Source: Cycloclasticus sp. 46_120_T64
Lineage (GTDB): Bacteria > Pseudomonadota > Gammaproteobacteria > Methylococcales > Cycloclasticaceae
DNA length: 64,000 nucleotides
NCBI GenBank assembly: GCA_002162695.1
Contig: MAAM01000004.1
Coordinates: forward strand, 273,795-337,794
Direction: 5' to 3'
Every line of letters begins with the position of its first letter. Position 1 is the first letter of the stretch. Positions 6,754 to 15,895 of this stretch are shown piece after piece. Made by a program: the position numbers and the translations under genes. The notes below the pieces were generated by a model. That model ran no database searches and had not been told where the DNA came from. It saw nothing but the letters and a program-made list of their open reading frames with translations.

Positions 6754-7317
6754 GTGCGGAAACGGATTTTTGACTTGTTGGTGGCGCTGATCGTCGGCTT
6801 TTTGCTGCTGTTGCCTGTTGCGATTATTGCTATTGCAGTAAGGCTTAGTTCTAAAGGCCCCGTGCTCTATTGGTCGGACCGAGTGGGTATGAATAATGTG
6901 ATATTTAAGATGCCTAAGTTTCGCAGTATGAAGGTGGATACACCCGCTGTTGCGACACATTTGTTGCAGGACCCTGATAGTGCTTTAACCCCAATAGGCG
7001 GTTTTTTACGCCAATCAAGTTTGGATGAGCTGCCCCAGCTTTGGTCTATATTAAAAGGTGATATGAGCTTGGTCGGTCCGCGTCCCGCGTTGTTTAATCA
7101 ACACGATTTAATTGCGCTTCGAACTGAACAAGGTGTGCAGACATTAATTCCGGGTTTGACGGGTTGGGCGCAAGTGAATGGGCGCGATGAATTACCCATA
7201 CCACAAAAAGTGGAATGGGATGTTGAATACGTTCAACGGCAGACGTTTTTGTTCGATATTTATATTCTTTGGTTAACGGTTGTTAAGGTTCTTCGACGAA
7301 GCGGAGTTTCACACTGA
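6754..7317 (+). CDS. Initiating sugar-phosphate transferase (bacterial sugar transferase family)
   Basis: 187 residues, GTG start. One N-terminal hydrophobic helix (about residues 8-28) anchors a cytoplasmic domain with the family blocks KFRSMK, DELPQLWSILKGDMSLVGPRP and GLTGWAQVNGR. The short, single-anchor form matches PglC-type phosphoglycosyl transferases rather than the five-helix WbaP/WcaJ form. These enzymes transfer a sugar-1-phosphate from a UDP-sugar to undecaprenyl phosphate, the first step of surface glycan assembly. It lies 14 bp after the metalloprotease and may be co-transcribed with it. The other polysaccharide genes follow after a 148-bp gap with its own -10 element. Confidence 0.85.
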   Translation: MRKRIFDLLVALIVGFLLLLPVAIIAIAVRLSSKGPVLYWSDRVGMNNVIFKMPKFRSMKVDTPAVATHLLQDPDSALTPIGGFLRQSSLDELPQLWSILKGDMSLVGPRPALFNQHDLIALRTEQGVQTLIPGLTGWAQVNGRDELPIPQKVEWDVEYVQRQTFLFDIYILWLTVVKVLRRSGVSH

Positions 7318-7424
7318 TATCGTTTGCTTGAGGTGTTTTTTTACGAGTTCTATTTGTGGGTGAGAGCAGGCTTCTTTTGTCTCAGAACGGGGTGCTTTAA
7401 TCGTGTATCAAAGGCTTTAAACGG

Positions 7425-7430
7425 TATAAT
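7425..7430 (+). promoter_or_regulatory. Candidate -10 element for galU
   Basis: A perfect TATAAT lies 36 bp before the galU start. No good -35 box stands at the usual distance, so promoter strength is uncertain. Confidence 0.35.
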
Positions 7431-7465
7431 TTACCCCATTTTATAATTATGGGTATGGAGCAAGG

Positions 7466-8350
7466 ATGTTGAAGGTTCGTAAGGTTGTTATTCCGGTTGC
7501 GGGTTTGGGTACACGGGTATTACCGGCCAGTAAGGCCATTCCAAAGGAGATGATGCCGGTGGTTGATAAGCCGGTTATCCAGCACGTTGTAGAGGAAGCC
7601 GTTGCTGCCGGTATTAAGGAAATTATTTTGGTGACGCGTAGTGGTAAGTCGTCGATAGAAGACCATTTCGATAGCCATTATGAGCTTGAAGCGGAGCTTG
7701 CCCGGAAGAATAAAACGGCGCTGCTGGCCGCTATTCAGCAAATTATTCCGCCTGATGTGTCGATTATTGCAATTCGCCAAGCGCAGGCTAAGGGCTTAGG
7801 GCACGCGGTACACTGTGCTGCATCGGTGATTAACGATGAGCCGTTTGCGGTGATTTTGCCGGATGTGCTGGTAAATAATGTGTCAGCAGAGAATAACGAT
7901 TTGGCACGAATGGTGGCCGAGTTTGAAACGAGCGCGGCGGCGCAAATTATGGTGGGCGAGGTGCCGGTTGAAAAGGTTCAGTCGTATGGTATCGCCGATT
8001 GTGATGGTGTCATGCCTGCCGCTGGTGGTTCAACTCCGATAAAAGGCTTGGTGGAAAAACCAGCGCAGCAAGATGCGCCGTCAAATTTGGCGGTGATTGG
8101 CCGTTATATATTGCCTGCTAGGGTGATGGAGCTATTGGCCGATGGCCAGCCAGGTGCAGGTGGAGAAATTCAGTTAACCGACGCGATTGATAGTTTATTG
8201 GCAGAGCAAACCGTTGCCGCCTATAAAATGACCGGCGATACGTATGACTGTGGCGAGAAATTGGGTTATTTGAAGGCCAATATCGCCTACGGCTTGCAGC
8301 ACGCGGAAACGGCTGAGGGTTTGAAAGAATTTATTGCTAGTTTAGCTTAA
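7466..8350 (+). CDS. galU: UTP-glucose-1-phosphate uridylyltransferase
   Basis: 294 residues, the usual length. It makes UDP-glucose from UTP and glucose-1-phosphate in the cytoplasm. The nucleotide-binding start (VIPVAGLGTRVLPASKAIPK) and KEMMPVVDKP are complete, LPDVLV supplies the metal-binding Asp, and GLVEKP supplies the substrate Lys. It is followed after only four bases by pgi, so carbon is drawn from the hexose-phosphate pool straight into nucleotide sugars. Ribosome site GGAG is close to the ATG. Confidence 0.95.
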   Translation: MLKVRKVVIPVAGLGTRVLPASKAIPKEMMPVVDKPVIQHVVEEAVAAGIKEIILVTRSGKSSIEDHFDSHYELEAELARKNKTALLAAIQQIIPPDVSIIAIRQAQAKGLGHAVHCAASVINDEPFAVILPDVLVNNVSAENNDLARMVAEFETSAAAQIMVGEVPVEKVQSYGIADCDGVMPAAGGSTPIKGLVEKPAQQDAPSNLAVIGRYILPARVMELLADGQPGAGGEIQLTDAIDSLLAEQTVAAYKMTGDTYDCGEKLGYLKANIAYGLQHAETAEGLKEFIASLA

Positions 8351-8354
8351 CGCC

Positions 8355-9998
8355 ATGGCTGTTGAGAAAACGAGTGCTTGGCTTGAACTGCAGCAGCACG
8401 CGGAGCCGTTAAAGGAGCGACACTTAAAAGATATGTTTCAGGCGGACGCTAAACGTTTTGAACGTTTTAGTTTTTCGTTTGATAAATATTTATTGGACTT
8501 ATCAAAGCAGCGCATCGACGATAAGGCGTTGGAGAAGCTAATAGACTTGGCTCAGCAGCAGCAGTTAAAGCCATGGATTGAGCGCCTGTTTTCTGCCGAT
8601 AAAGTGAATGATTCAGAGCAGCGTGCGGCTTTACATATGGCGCTACGTCAGCCAGAAGGTCGGGTTTTACGGCATGAAGGTGAAGATGTTGTTGCGGGTG
8701 TGCAGTGTTCATTGATGAAGATGCAGCAACTAGTGGAGCGGATCCAGCAGGCGCAGTGGCGTGGTTACGATGGGCGACCGATCAGTAACATCGTCAATAT
8801 CGGGGTGGGTGGTTCAAGCCTTGGCCCGTTAATGGTTTGCGATGCACTGGAGCAGTATTGCCCCGCGGAAGTACGTCACCTCAATGTGCACTTCGTATCG
8901 TCGATGGATGGTAGTGAGTTGGAAAAGCTGTTGCCAAAGTTAGACCCAGCGACCACCTTATTTATTGTGGCGTCAAAAACATTTAGCACGGTGGATACGT
9001 TAGCCAATGCTAATACCGCTAGAGAATGGTTGCTGGCGGCGAGCAAACAGCCGATTGAGTTGATTAATCAGCAGCACTTTATTGCGGCCACCGCGAGCCC
9101 TGCGGCGGCAAAGGCTTGGGGGGTACCCGAGAGGCACCAATTATTGCTTTGGGATTGGGTCGGTGGACGGTATTCCTTATGGTCGGTTATTGGAATGCCT
9201 ATTGCGTTGAAAATTGGTATGGGGCAGTTTCGTAAATTGTTAGACGGTGCGCATAAGATGGATGAGCACTTTAGAGAAGCGCCGCTGGAAAATAATTTCC
9301 CGGTACTGCTGGGATTGATGGGTGTATGGAATATTAATTTTTTAGATATTCATGCGCACGCAATTCTGCCTTATGACGGCCGGTTGGCACAATTCCCCGC
9401 TTATTTAGAACAGTTGGAAATGGAAAGTAACGGTAAAAGCGTTAATCGTGCAGGCCAGCGTATCGATTATCGTACTTGTCCAGTGCTTTGGGGGCAGGTG
9501 GGTTCGAATGCACAACACGCTTTCTATCAGTTGTTGCACCAAGGTACCGAGCCGGTTATGTGTGATTTTATTACCCCAGCGGTACGTTATGACGGGGATG
9601 GCGCAGAGTTGCAGGAGCAACATCAATTGTCCTTGGCAAATTGTTTTGCGCAGTCTCGTTTGCTGGCTTTGGGCGATAGTATGCTGAGCGACAATGAAGG
9701 CGCTTCCAGTTATAAGCACTATGATGGCAATCAGCCGAGTACCACCTTGATGTTGGAGGCGCTGTGTCCGGAAACATTAGGCGGGCTCATTGCCTTGTAT
9801 GAACATAAGGTGTTTGTGCAGTCTGTTATTTGGGAGATTAACCCGTTTGACCAATGGGGGGTTGAACAAGGGAAAAAAGTGGCGACGTCCTTGTTAACTA
9901 CCTTAGCCGGTGGCGCGGGGGATAATTTGGATGCATCAACGGAAGGTTTAGTCCGTTTTATTCAAGAGCAAACACGAGGTGTAACTGATGAAGGTTAA
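8355..9998 (+). CDS. pgi: Glucose-6-phosphate isomerase
   Basis: 547 residues (E. coli 549). It interconverts glucose-6-phosphate and fructose-6-phosphate. Family blocks seen in order: GVGGSSLGP, SKTFSTVDT, MESNGKSV with the catalytic-region Glu, and GQVGSNAQHAFYQLLHQG with the catalytic His. It overlaps the next gene by 11 bp and follows galU by 4 bp, a tightly coupled operon for glucose-derived sugar nucleotides. Confidence 0.95.
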   Translation: MAVEKTSAWLELQQHAEPLKERHLKDMFQADAKRFERFSFSFDKYLLDLSKQRIDDKALEKLIDLAQQQQLKPWIERLFSADKVNDSEQRAALHMALRQPEGRVLRHEGEDVVAGVQCSLMKMQQLVERIQQAQWRGYDGRPISNIVNIGVGGSSLGPLMVCDALEQYCPAEVRHLNVHFVSSMDGSELEKLLPKLDPATTLFIVASKTFSTVDTLANANTAREWLLAASKQPIELINQQHFIAATASPAAAKAWGVPERHQLLLWDWVGGRYSLWSVIGMPIALKIGMGQFRKLLDGAHKMDEHFREAPLENNFPVLLGLMGVWNINFLDIHAHAILPYDGRLAQFPAYLEQLEMESNGKSVNRAGQRIDYRTCPVLWGQVGSNAQHAFYQLLHQGTEPVMCDFITPAVRYDGDGAELQEQHQLSLANCFAQSRLLALGDSMLSDNEGASSYKHYDGNQPSTTLMLEALCPETLGGLIALYEHKVFVQSVIWEINPFDQWGVEQGKKVATSLLTTLAGGAGDNLDASTEGLVRFIQEQTRGVTDEG

Positions 9999-11250
9999 TG
10001 TTTATGGCTCGGGGCTTTCTGCTTGGGTTGCGGCGGCGTGTCTAGCTAAAGTAGGTAATGACGTTGTTATCGATGAGCTGAGCGACGGGCCGATGTTGTC
10101 GTTGGGAACGATCTCTATTATTGATGACGAACCTGGCTTGCTGGGGCAGATTCAGCAGCAAATGGCGGATGGGCGCTTGCTGCGGCAGCCGAGTGGGGGC
10201 GAGGTTGCAGCGACGGTTCATTGGTTAGCCTTACAGCCGTCGGAGCAGCATATTGCTGAGCGGGTCATTGACGGTTTGAGTCAGACGAAGGCTGTCGAGT
10301 TGCTGGTTATTAATCAGTGCAATTTCGCGGTAGGTGCATCAGAGGGGCTGCAATCTCGTTTGGCTAATGTGGGTGATGTGGTTTATGTACCCGATAATTT
10401 GCAAGATGGGGTGGCGTTACAGGGGTTTATGCGACCTAATCGAATTATTTTAGGTGCAGATAGTCGTCGTGCCTTGGTTAAAACAAAGGCCTTATTTCGG
10501 CCATTTAGTTATGAGTTGGATGCATTGCAGTTGATGAGTTCTCGTGAAGCGGAGTTTACCAAGTTTGCGATTACCGGCATGTTGGCTATTCGCCTAGGTT
10601 ATATTAATGAATTGGCTAATTTAGCCGATCAGCTGGGCGTGGATATTACGATGGTGCAGGATGGTATGGGAGCTGACCCACGGGTTGGTCACCATTATTT
10701 GTCACCGGGTTGTGGTTTTGGCGGGCAGAATTTTTCGGCTTATCTGTCGACATTTTCGGGTATTCTTCAGCAGCAGCGGGACACGTCTTTACTGACAACA
10801 GTGATTGACGAAAATGAGTTGCAAAAAGAACTGCTGTTTCGGAAGTTTTGGCAGTACAACCAAGGGGACGTTAAAGATAAGGTCGTTGCGATATGGGGTG
10901 CGTCATTTAAACCGGGTACCGCGAGTATCGATAATGCACCGAGCTTGAGAATTATTGATGCGCTGGTGTCACAGGGGGTGCAGGTGAGGATTCATGACCC
11001 AGAGGCGACGGCGAACCTTCAGCAGTATTACCCAGCTGAGCCGTTGATTGCTTATGTTGATGCTCCGCTGGCGGCGCTTGAGGGAGCCGATGCGCTATTC
11101 TTAGTGACTGAGTGGCCGTTATATTGGTCGCCTGATTATGTCGCGATGTTAAATTTGATGCGTACTCCTTTGGTTATTGATGGGCGTAATGTGTTCGATA
11201 AAGAAATGTTGCAACAGAGTGGCTTTATATATTTAGGAGTGGGGCGTTAG
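9988..11250 (+). CDS. UDP-glucose/GDP-mannose dehydrogenase homologue lacking catalytic residues
   Basis: 420 residues, collinear with UDP-glucose 6-dehydrogenases from end to end: N-terminal Rossmann start (VYGSGLSAWVAAACLA), central helix (TKFAITGMLAIRLGYINELA), C-terminal Rossmann (WGASFKPGT) and a final GRNVFD. The key positions have changed. GGSCFPKD has become GGQNFSAY (residues 245-252), so the catalytic Cys is Asn248 and the following Lys/Asp are gone. NPEFLREG is replaced by VPDNLQDG, and the STVPVGT block is lost. Oxidation of UDP-glucose to the acid by the normal thiohemiacetal route should be impossible. An intact frame and an 11-bp overlap with pgi argue that it is maintained, perhaps as a sugar-nucleotide-binding regulator or partner. 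Confidence 0.8.
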   Translation: MKVNVYGSGLSAWVAAACLAKVGNDVVIDELSDGPMLSLGTISIIDDEPGLLGQIQQQMADGRLLRQPSGGEVAATVHWLALQPSEQHIAERVIDGLSQTKAVELLVINQCNFAVGASEGLQSRLANVGDVVYVPDNLQDGVALQGFMRPNRIILGADSRRALVKTKALFRPFSYELDALQLMSSREAEFTKFAITGMLAIRLGYINELANLADQLGVDITMVQDGMGADPRVGHHYLSPGCGFGGQNFSAYLSTFSGILQQQRDTSLLTTVIDENELQKELLFRKFWQYNQGDVKDKVVAIWGASFKPGTASIDNAPSLRIIDALVSQGVQVRIHDPEATANLQQYYPAEPLIAYVDAPLAALEGADALFLVTEWPLYWSPDYVAMLNLMRTPLVIDGRNVFDKEMLQQSGFIYLGVGR

Positions 11251-11328
11251 CAGTCGATACGCTTTTGTTTTAAATGCTGGAGCCTGGGTGTCACTCAGGG
11301 CTAGCTTGATGGGTGCGATATAAAAAAT

Positions 11329-13248
11329 ATGGATGTTTTTTCTTTTCCTGGGTGGTTTATTGCTCGAAGCCGCTACGTAAAGCGCGGCATGACCTTGGTG
11401 TTTGACTTTGTTGTCATCACCCTGTCTTTGTGGCTGGCTTTTTCTTTACGTTTGGGCGAGTTTTATTGGCCGGAGGGGCGGGTGGTTAGCTTGTTTATGG
11501 TCGCTCCATTCGTTGCATTTCCGGTGTTCATTAAGCTGGGTCTGTATCGGGCAATTATTCGTTATATCGGTTTTCATTCCTTATGGGTGGTGGTCAAGGC
11601 GGTGTCCTTGTATGGCTTGTTGTTATCAGCGGTGGTGCTACTGGGCAGCATTGAAGTTGTGCCGCGCTCGGTACATATTATTAACTGGTTGATCGCCTTA
11701 TTATTGGTGGGCGGGAGTCGAATGGTGGTTCGCTGGTGGCTTGCGGGGGCGTTTGCAACCTTGTCGGACAGTGGCGTTACGCGTAAGTTTGTTATTTATG
11801 GCGCGGGAGCCTCCGGGGTGGAGCTGCTGGGGCAATTAAATGCAAAAAAAGATATGGAAGTGATTGGTTTTATCGACGATGAAGCTTCTTTACACCGCCG
11901 TCAATTGGGTGATATTAGGGTGCACCCTTTTAGTCATTTGAGTCGGTTGATCGAACGTAAGGGGGTTACCGATGTGCTGCTCGCGATGCCGTCTGTTTCA
12001 CGTTCACGCCGGAATGAAATTATCACCTTGTTAGAGCCCTACCCAGTGAAGGTTTTAACCCTGCCTAGCTTGGTAGAAATCGCGGGCGGTGAGGTCACAG
12101 TCGGCGATATTCGGGAAGTAGAAATTGAGGATTTGTTGGGTAGAGATCAAGTGCTTCCAGATTCTTCTCTGATGTGTAAAAACATTTATCAGAAAGTGGT
12201 GATGGTAACCGGCGCCGGCGGCTCGATTGGTGCTGAATTGTGTCGGCAGATTATACGTGTGCAGCCGAAGGAGTTGGTTTTATTTGAGCATAGCGAGTTT
12301 GCCCTGTATTCAATTGAGCGCGAGTTACAACAACACCTCAAGGGCGTGGCGATCACTATACGGCCTGTACTGGGCTCTGTGGTCGATAAGGCGAGGGTGT
12401 TGCAAGCCTGCCAAATAGCGAAAGTTCAAACTTTATACCATGCGGCGGCGTATAAACACGTGCCTTTGGTGGAGCAGAACCCTCGTGAAGCAATAAATAA
12501 CAACGTCATGGGTACCTTGAATGTGGCGGAATCAGCGATTGAATCGGGGGTCAGTGATTTCATTTTGATATCTACCGATAAGGCGGTGCGTCCAACCAAC
12601 ACGATGGGCGCGTCAAAACGGATGGCCGAATTGGTGTTGCAGGCACTTAATGATAAGCAGTTAGGCGATGGTGCAACACTGTTTACGATGGTGCGCTTTG
12701 GTAATGTATTAGGCTCGTCGGGTTCAGTTATTCCGTTGTTTAAACAGCAAATTCAGCAGGGTGGGCCAGTGACCGTGACTGACCCGAATGTTATGCGTTA
12801 TTTTATGACCATCCCGGAGGCTTCGCAGCTAGTTATCCAAGCGGGTGCAATGGCCGAGGGCGGTGACGTATTTGTGTTAGATATGGGGGAGCCGGTTAAA
12901 ATTGTAGAGCTGGCAAAACGAATGATTCACCTAAGTGGTTTGGTGGTAAAGGATGAAAATACGCCGCACGGAGACATCCCTCTTGTATTTACCGGTTTAC
13001 GCCCAGGTGAAAAATTATATGAAGAGCTGCTGATCGGAGGTAACGTCGTTAGCACGCAGCACAGTAAAATTATGCGGGCCAATGAGGCATGCTTGAGCTG
13101 GGAGGAGTTAAGCCCGCTGCTGGACGGTTTGCGAAACGCGGTTAAGGTCAACGATGATGCTGCTATTCGGGGTGTTCTCGCGCAGGCGGTGAGTGGTTAT
13201 AAACCCCAGTGTGAGGTGGTTAATATACTAAAAGCATCGACTAATTAA
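11329..13248 (+). CDS. FlaA1/CapD/WbpM-type membrane nucleotide-sugar 4,6-dehydratase/epimerase
   Basis: 639 residues, the long membrane form. About four hydrophobic helices occupy residues 20-140, then a degenerate nucleotide-binding domain (IYGAGASGVELL, about residue 155). The catalytic SDR domain follows from about residue 290: GxxGxxG in VTGAGGSIGAE, DKAVRPTNTMGASK with the Met-x3-Lys pair that replaces Tyr-x3-Lys in this family, and GLRPGEKLYEELL near the end. Relatives convert UDP-GlcNAc to 4-keto-6-deoxy sugars for O-antigen, capsule or lipid-linked glycans. It closes the polysaccharide block; substrate is not determinable from sequence. Confidence 0.85.
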   Translation: MDVFSFPGWFIARSRYVKRGMTLVFDFVVITLSLWLAFSLRLGEFYWPEGRVVSLFMVAPFVAFPVFIKLGLYRAIIRYIGFHSLWVVVKAVSLYGLLLSAVVLLGSIEVVPRSVHIINWLIALLLVGGSRMVVRWWLAGAFATLSDSGVTRKFVIYGAGASGVELLGQLNAKKDMEVIGFIDDEASLHRRQLGDIRVHPFSHLSRLIERKGVTDVLLAMPSVSRSRRNEIITLLEPYPVKVLTLPSLVEIAGGEVTVGDIREVEIEDLLGRDQVLPDSSLMCKNIYQKVVMVTGAGGSIGAELCRQIIRVQPKELVLFEHSEFALYSIERELQQHLKGVAITIRPVLGSVVDKARVLQACQIAKVQTLYHAAAYKHVPLVEQNPREAINNNVMGTLNVAESAIESGVSDFILISTDKAVRPTNTMGASKRMAELVLQALNDKQLGDGATLFTMVRFGNVLGSSGSVIPLFKQQIQQGGPVTVTDPNVMRYFMTIPEASQLVIQAGAMAEGGDVFVLDMGEPVKIVELAKRMIHLSGLVVKDENTPHGDIPLVFTGLRPGEKLYEELLIGGNVVSTQHSKIMRANEACLSWEELSPLLDGLRNAVKVNDDAAIRGVLAQAVSGYKPQCEVVNILKASTN

Positions 13249-13300
13249 GTTTAATGCGATAGTATTGCCAGCTTAATTGCTAAAAGATATGTCGATGGTA

Positions 13301-13329
13301 TTGTTTTTTAGTTAAAAAATAGATAGAAT
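13301..13329 (+). promoter_or_regulatory. Promoter of rplM-rpsI
   Basis: TTGTTT (13301-13306) and TAGAAT (13324-13329) are separated by 17 bp, about 50 bp before the rplM start. The -10 box matches the sigma-70 consensus at five of six positions, the -35 at three. Confidence 0.55.
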
Positions 13330-13377
13330 ACGCGGCTCTTTGATAGACCCCGCATCCATAGTGAGTGGAATTACGAA

Positions 13378-13806
13378 ATGAAAACATTTAGTGCAAAAGC
13401 AGAAGAAGTAGAACACGATTGGTACGTTGTCGATGCAGAAGGTAAGGCCTTAGGTCGTTTAGCTTCTGAAATCGCTTTTAGATTACGTGGCAAGCATAAA
13501 CCAGAATACACGCCGCACGTGGACACAGGCGATTATATCGTTGTGGTTAACGCTGAAAAAATTGGTGTGACTGGTAATAAAGAAAAAGATAAGATGTATC
13601 ACCGTCACACGGGTTACATAGGTAGCTTGAAGTCTGTTCCATTAGGAAAGCTTCGTGAGACGCATCCAGAACGTATTATCGAAACAGCGGTGAAAGGTAT
13701 GTTACCTAAGAACACCCTGGGTAGAAATATGTACAAGAAAATGAAAGTATTTGTTGGACCTGAGCACACGCACCAAGCCCAGCAACCTAAAACGTTAGAT
13801 ATTTAA
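13378..13806 (+). CDS. rplM: Ribosomal protein L13
   Basis: 142 residues, standard length, early 50S assembly protein. Conserved blocks [37 protein letters not shown] and [10 protein letters not shown] are all present. It precedes rpsI by 15 bp in the universal rplM-rpsI operon. Confidence 0.98.
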   Translation: MKTFSAKAEEVEHDWYVVDAEGKALGRLASEIAFRLRGKHKPEYTPHVDTGDYIVVVNAEKIGVTGNKEKDKMYHRHTGYIGSLKSVPLGKLRETHPERIIETAVKGMLPKNTLGRNMYKKMKVFVGPEHTHQAQQPKTLDI

Positions 13807-13821
13807 CAAGAGTTTATTATC

Positions 13822-14214
13822 ATGGCACAAACCCAATATTATGGAACCGGTCGTCGTAAAAGTTCAGTTGCACGTGTTTTTGCACGTCCTGGTAAAGGCG
13901 AAATTAAAATCAATAATGCACCTTTAGATGCTTATTTTGGTCGCGAAACTGATCGTATGATCGTTCGTCAACCTTTAGAGACTGCAGAAGCAACCGAGAC
14001 GTTTGACTTTTTAATCACTGTTAAAGGTGGTGGTACTTCAGGTCAAGCGGGTGCAATTAGATTAGGTATTACTCGCGCATTAATGGAATTTGATGGCGAA
14101 CTTCGTCCAGCACTACGTAAAGCAGGGTTTGTAACACGTGATTCACGTGAAGTTGAACGTAAAAAAGTTGGCTTGCACAAAGCGAGAAAACGCCCTCAGT
14201 ACTCAAAGCGTTAA
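13822..14214 (+). CDS. rpsI: Ribosomal protein S9
   Basis: 130 residues, standard length. [14 protein letters not shown] opens the protein, [15 protein letters not shown] is central, and it ends RKRPQYSKR, the tail that reaches the P site of the 30S subunit. Second gene of the rplM operon, followed by two hairpins. Confidence 0.98.
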   Translation: MAQTQYYGTGRRKSSVARVFARPGKGEIKINNAPLDAYFGRETDRMIVRQPLETAEATETFDFLITVKGGGTSGQAGAIRLGITRALMEFDGELRPALRKAGFVTRDSREVERKKVGLHKARKRPQYSKR

Positions 14215-14225
14215 TATTAAGGTTA

Positions 14226-14290
14226 TTGCAAGAAAAGTTTACTTATCTTGCAAAATCAGAAAAAGCCCATTATTTAATGGGCTTTTTTTT
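14226..14290 (+). terminator. Hairpin and intrinsic terminator after rpsI
   Basis: A first hairpin (TTGCAAGA 14226-14233 with TCTTGCAA 14246-14253) could protect the mRNA end. It is followed by AAAAGCCCATT/AATGGGCTTTT (14261-14286) running into eight T residues, a canonical terminator. Confidence 0.85.
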
Positions 14291-14365
14291 GCCTACGATA
14301 AATGCAGTAGGCATTATTAAGTCAATACGCAGCTATAATTAACTGAGTTGATAAGGAATAATTTG

Positions 14366-15883
14366 ATGACGGACTATAAAGATAAGTACTTGCGGGCAGT
14401 CAAGGCACTGGATGAAGCAGAGCGAGAAGGCAACGATAATGCGCAGGATTTGTACCGAGTGTTTATTTCTATTATTGCTGAAATGAAAGGCCAGCATCGG
14501 CAAATTGATAAGGCTATTAAGGCTTTACCGAAAGCTTTAGCCGATAATACATCGCCACCCATTGATGAATTGACGAATTTAAAAGATCTTATCATTAGCT
14601 ATTTTAATAAGGCTGATGCCGTCGGTATGGCACCTGAAGTATTAGATGTTTTACTGTCGGCTTTACGGGTATCGGACGAGTTACACGAGGGGGTTGACGA
14701 GCTGCAGGCTGATTTGCAGCAGGCAGCAACGCTAAAAGATTACACTAATCTGGTTCAGCAACTCGCTAGCTTAGTGCTAAAAAATACTGCTCGGCAAGCA
14801 GATCAGCCTGCGTCTTCCAGCTCAATTTCGGAGGTAAAACAAAGTTTATTGCAGCAATTGGAGCGGTTGGCTGAATCTGATATCGAGTTGGCTAAAAATA
14901 TCGACTATGTTGGACTGATTAAAGAGCTCAAGAAGGTCGCTAGCTTGAATGATCTAGAGTATTTTTATCAGAAAATGCTTGAGGGCCTAGCGCAACGAAT
15001 CAGCAAAAAAGATGAGTTTATCGTCGAGTTATCGGGCTTGATTGAAACGGTTGTGCACCGTTTGTCCGAGTTATCGAGCGACCTTAAGCAGGAAAGTACA
15101 AATAACCGCGAGGCGCATAAGGATCGCTGGCGGCTGACCGAGTTGATGGGGGGGCAAATCGATACTATCCAAAAATCAGTGTTGGAAACAGACAGTTTGC
15201 AGACTTTGAAGTCGATGTTGAGCAATCGTCTCGGTGAGTTGAACCAAACGGTGGTGGATTTTTCCGAACTTGAAAGTAAACGTGCGCTACAAGCTGAGGA
15301 GCACGTAGAGCGTATCAGTATGCAGCTGAATGAAATGGAATCTGAGGTACTAGGCCTTAAATCGTCCTTGCATCAAGCTCATCAGCAGGCCTTTGTTGAT
15401 GCGCTGACCGGTATTGGTAATAGGCGGGCTTATGATGAAAGAATAGACATCGAGTTTGAGCGCTGGAAGAGAAATAAAGAGTCGTTAGTGTTGGCTATTC
15501 TGGACGTTGATCACTTCAAAAATATTAATGATACTTTTGGTCACCCAGTTGGGGATAAGGTTTTACGCACCATTTGCCAGTTAATTGATAAGAAAGTACG
15601 CGACAGTGATTTTTTTGGCCGAATCGGTGGCGAAGAGTTTGCCATTATTTTTGCTGGCAGTGATTTGGATAATGCGATTAAACGACTGAATCAGTTCCGA
15701 GAAAGTATCGAGGCGTGCAAGTTTGGTTCAAAAGGTAAGCGGATCGTGATCACGCTGTCTGCGGGCTGCGCTACGTTTTCTGCGGATGATAACCCTGATT
15801 TGGTTTATGAGCGAGCGGATCGGGCCTTATTGAAAGCTAAACAAACGGGGCGTAATAAATGCCTGAGTGAATTGGAGTTATAA
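14366..15883 (+). CDS. GGDEF diguanylate cyclase with coiled-coil N-terminus
   Basis: 505 residues from ATG 14366, chosen for AAGGAA eight bases upstream; a TTG 18 bp earlier has none. Residues 1 to about 340 are helical and charged with long heptad stretches and no membrane span, so the protein is cytoplasmic. The GGDEF domain follows: DALTGIGNRRAYDE, then RIGGEEF (GGEEF at about 421-425). An inhibitory I-site, RDSD, sits exactly five residues before GGEEF. The enzyme should make cyclic di-GMP from two GTP with product inhibition. The N-terminal domain family is not recognised. Placement near polysaccharide genes is suggestive only. Confidence 0.9.
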   Translation: MTDYKDKYLRAVKALDEAEREGNDNAQDLYRVFISIIAEMKGQHRQIDKAIKALPKALADNTSPPIDELTNLKDLIISYFNKADAVGMAPEVLDVLLSALRVSDELHEGVDELQADLQQAATLKDYTNLVQQLASLVLKNTARQADQPASSSSISEVKQSLLQQLERLAESDIELAKNIDYVGLIKELKKVASLNDLEYFYQKMLEGLAQRISKKDEFIVELSGLIETVVHRLSELSSDLKQESTNNREAHKDRWRLTELMGGQIDTIQKSVLETDSLQTLKSMLSNRLGELNQTVVDFSELESKRALQAEEHVERISMQLNEMESEVLGLKSSLHQAHQQAFVDALTGIGNRRAYDERIDIEFERWKRNKESLVLAILDVDHFKNINDTFGHPVGDKVLRTICQLIDKKVRDSDFFGRIGGEEFAIIFAGSDLDNAIKRLNQFRESIEACKFGSKGKRIVITLSAGCATFSADDNPDLVYERADRALLKAKQTGRNKCLSELEL

Positions 15884-15895
15884 GTGCGAAAGCAC

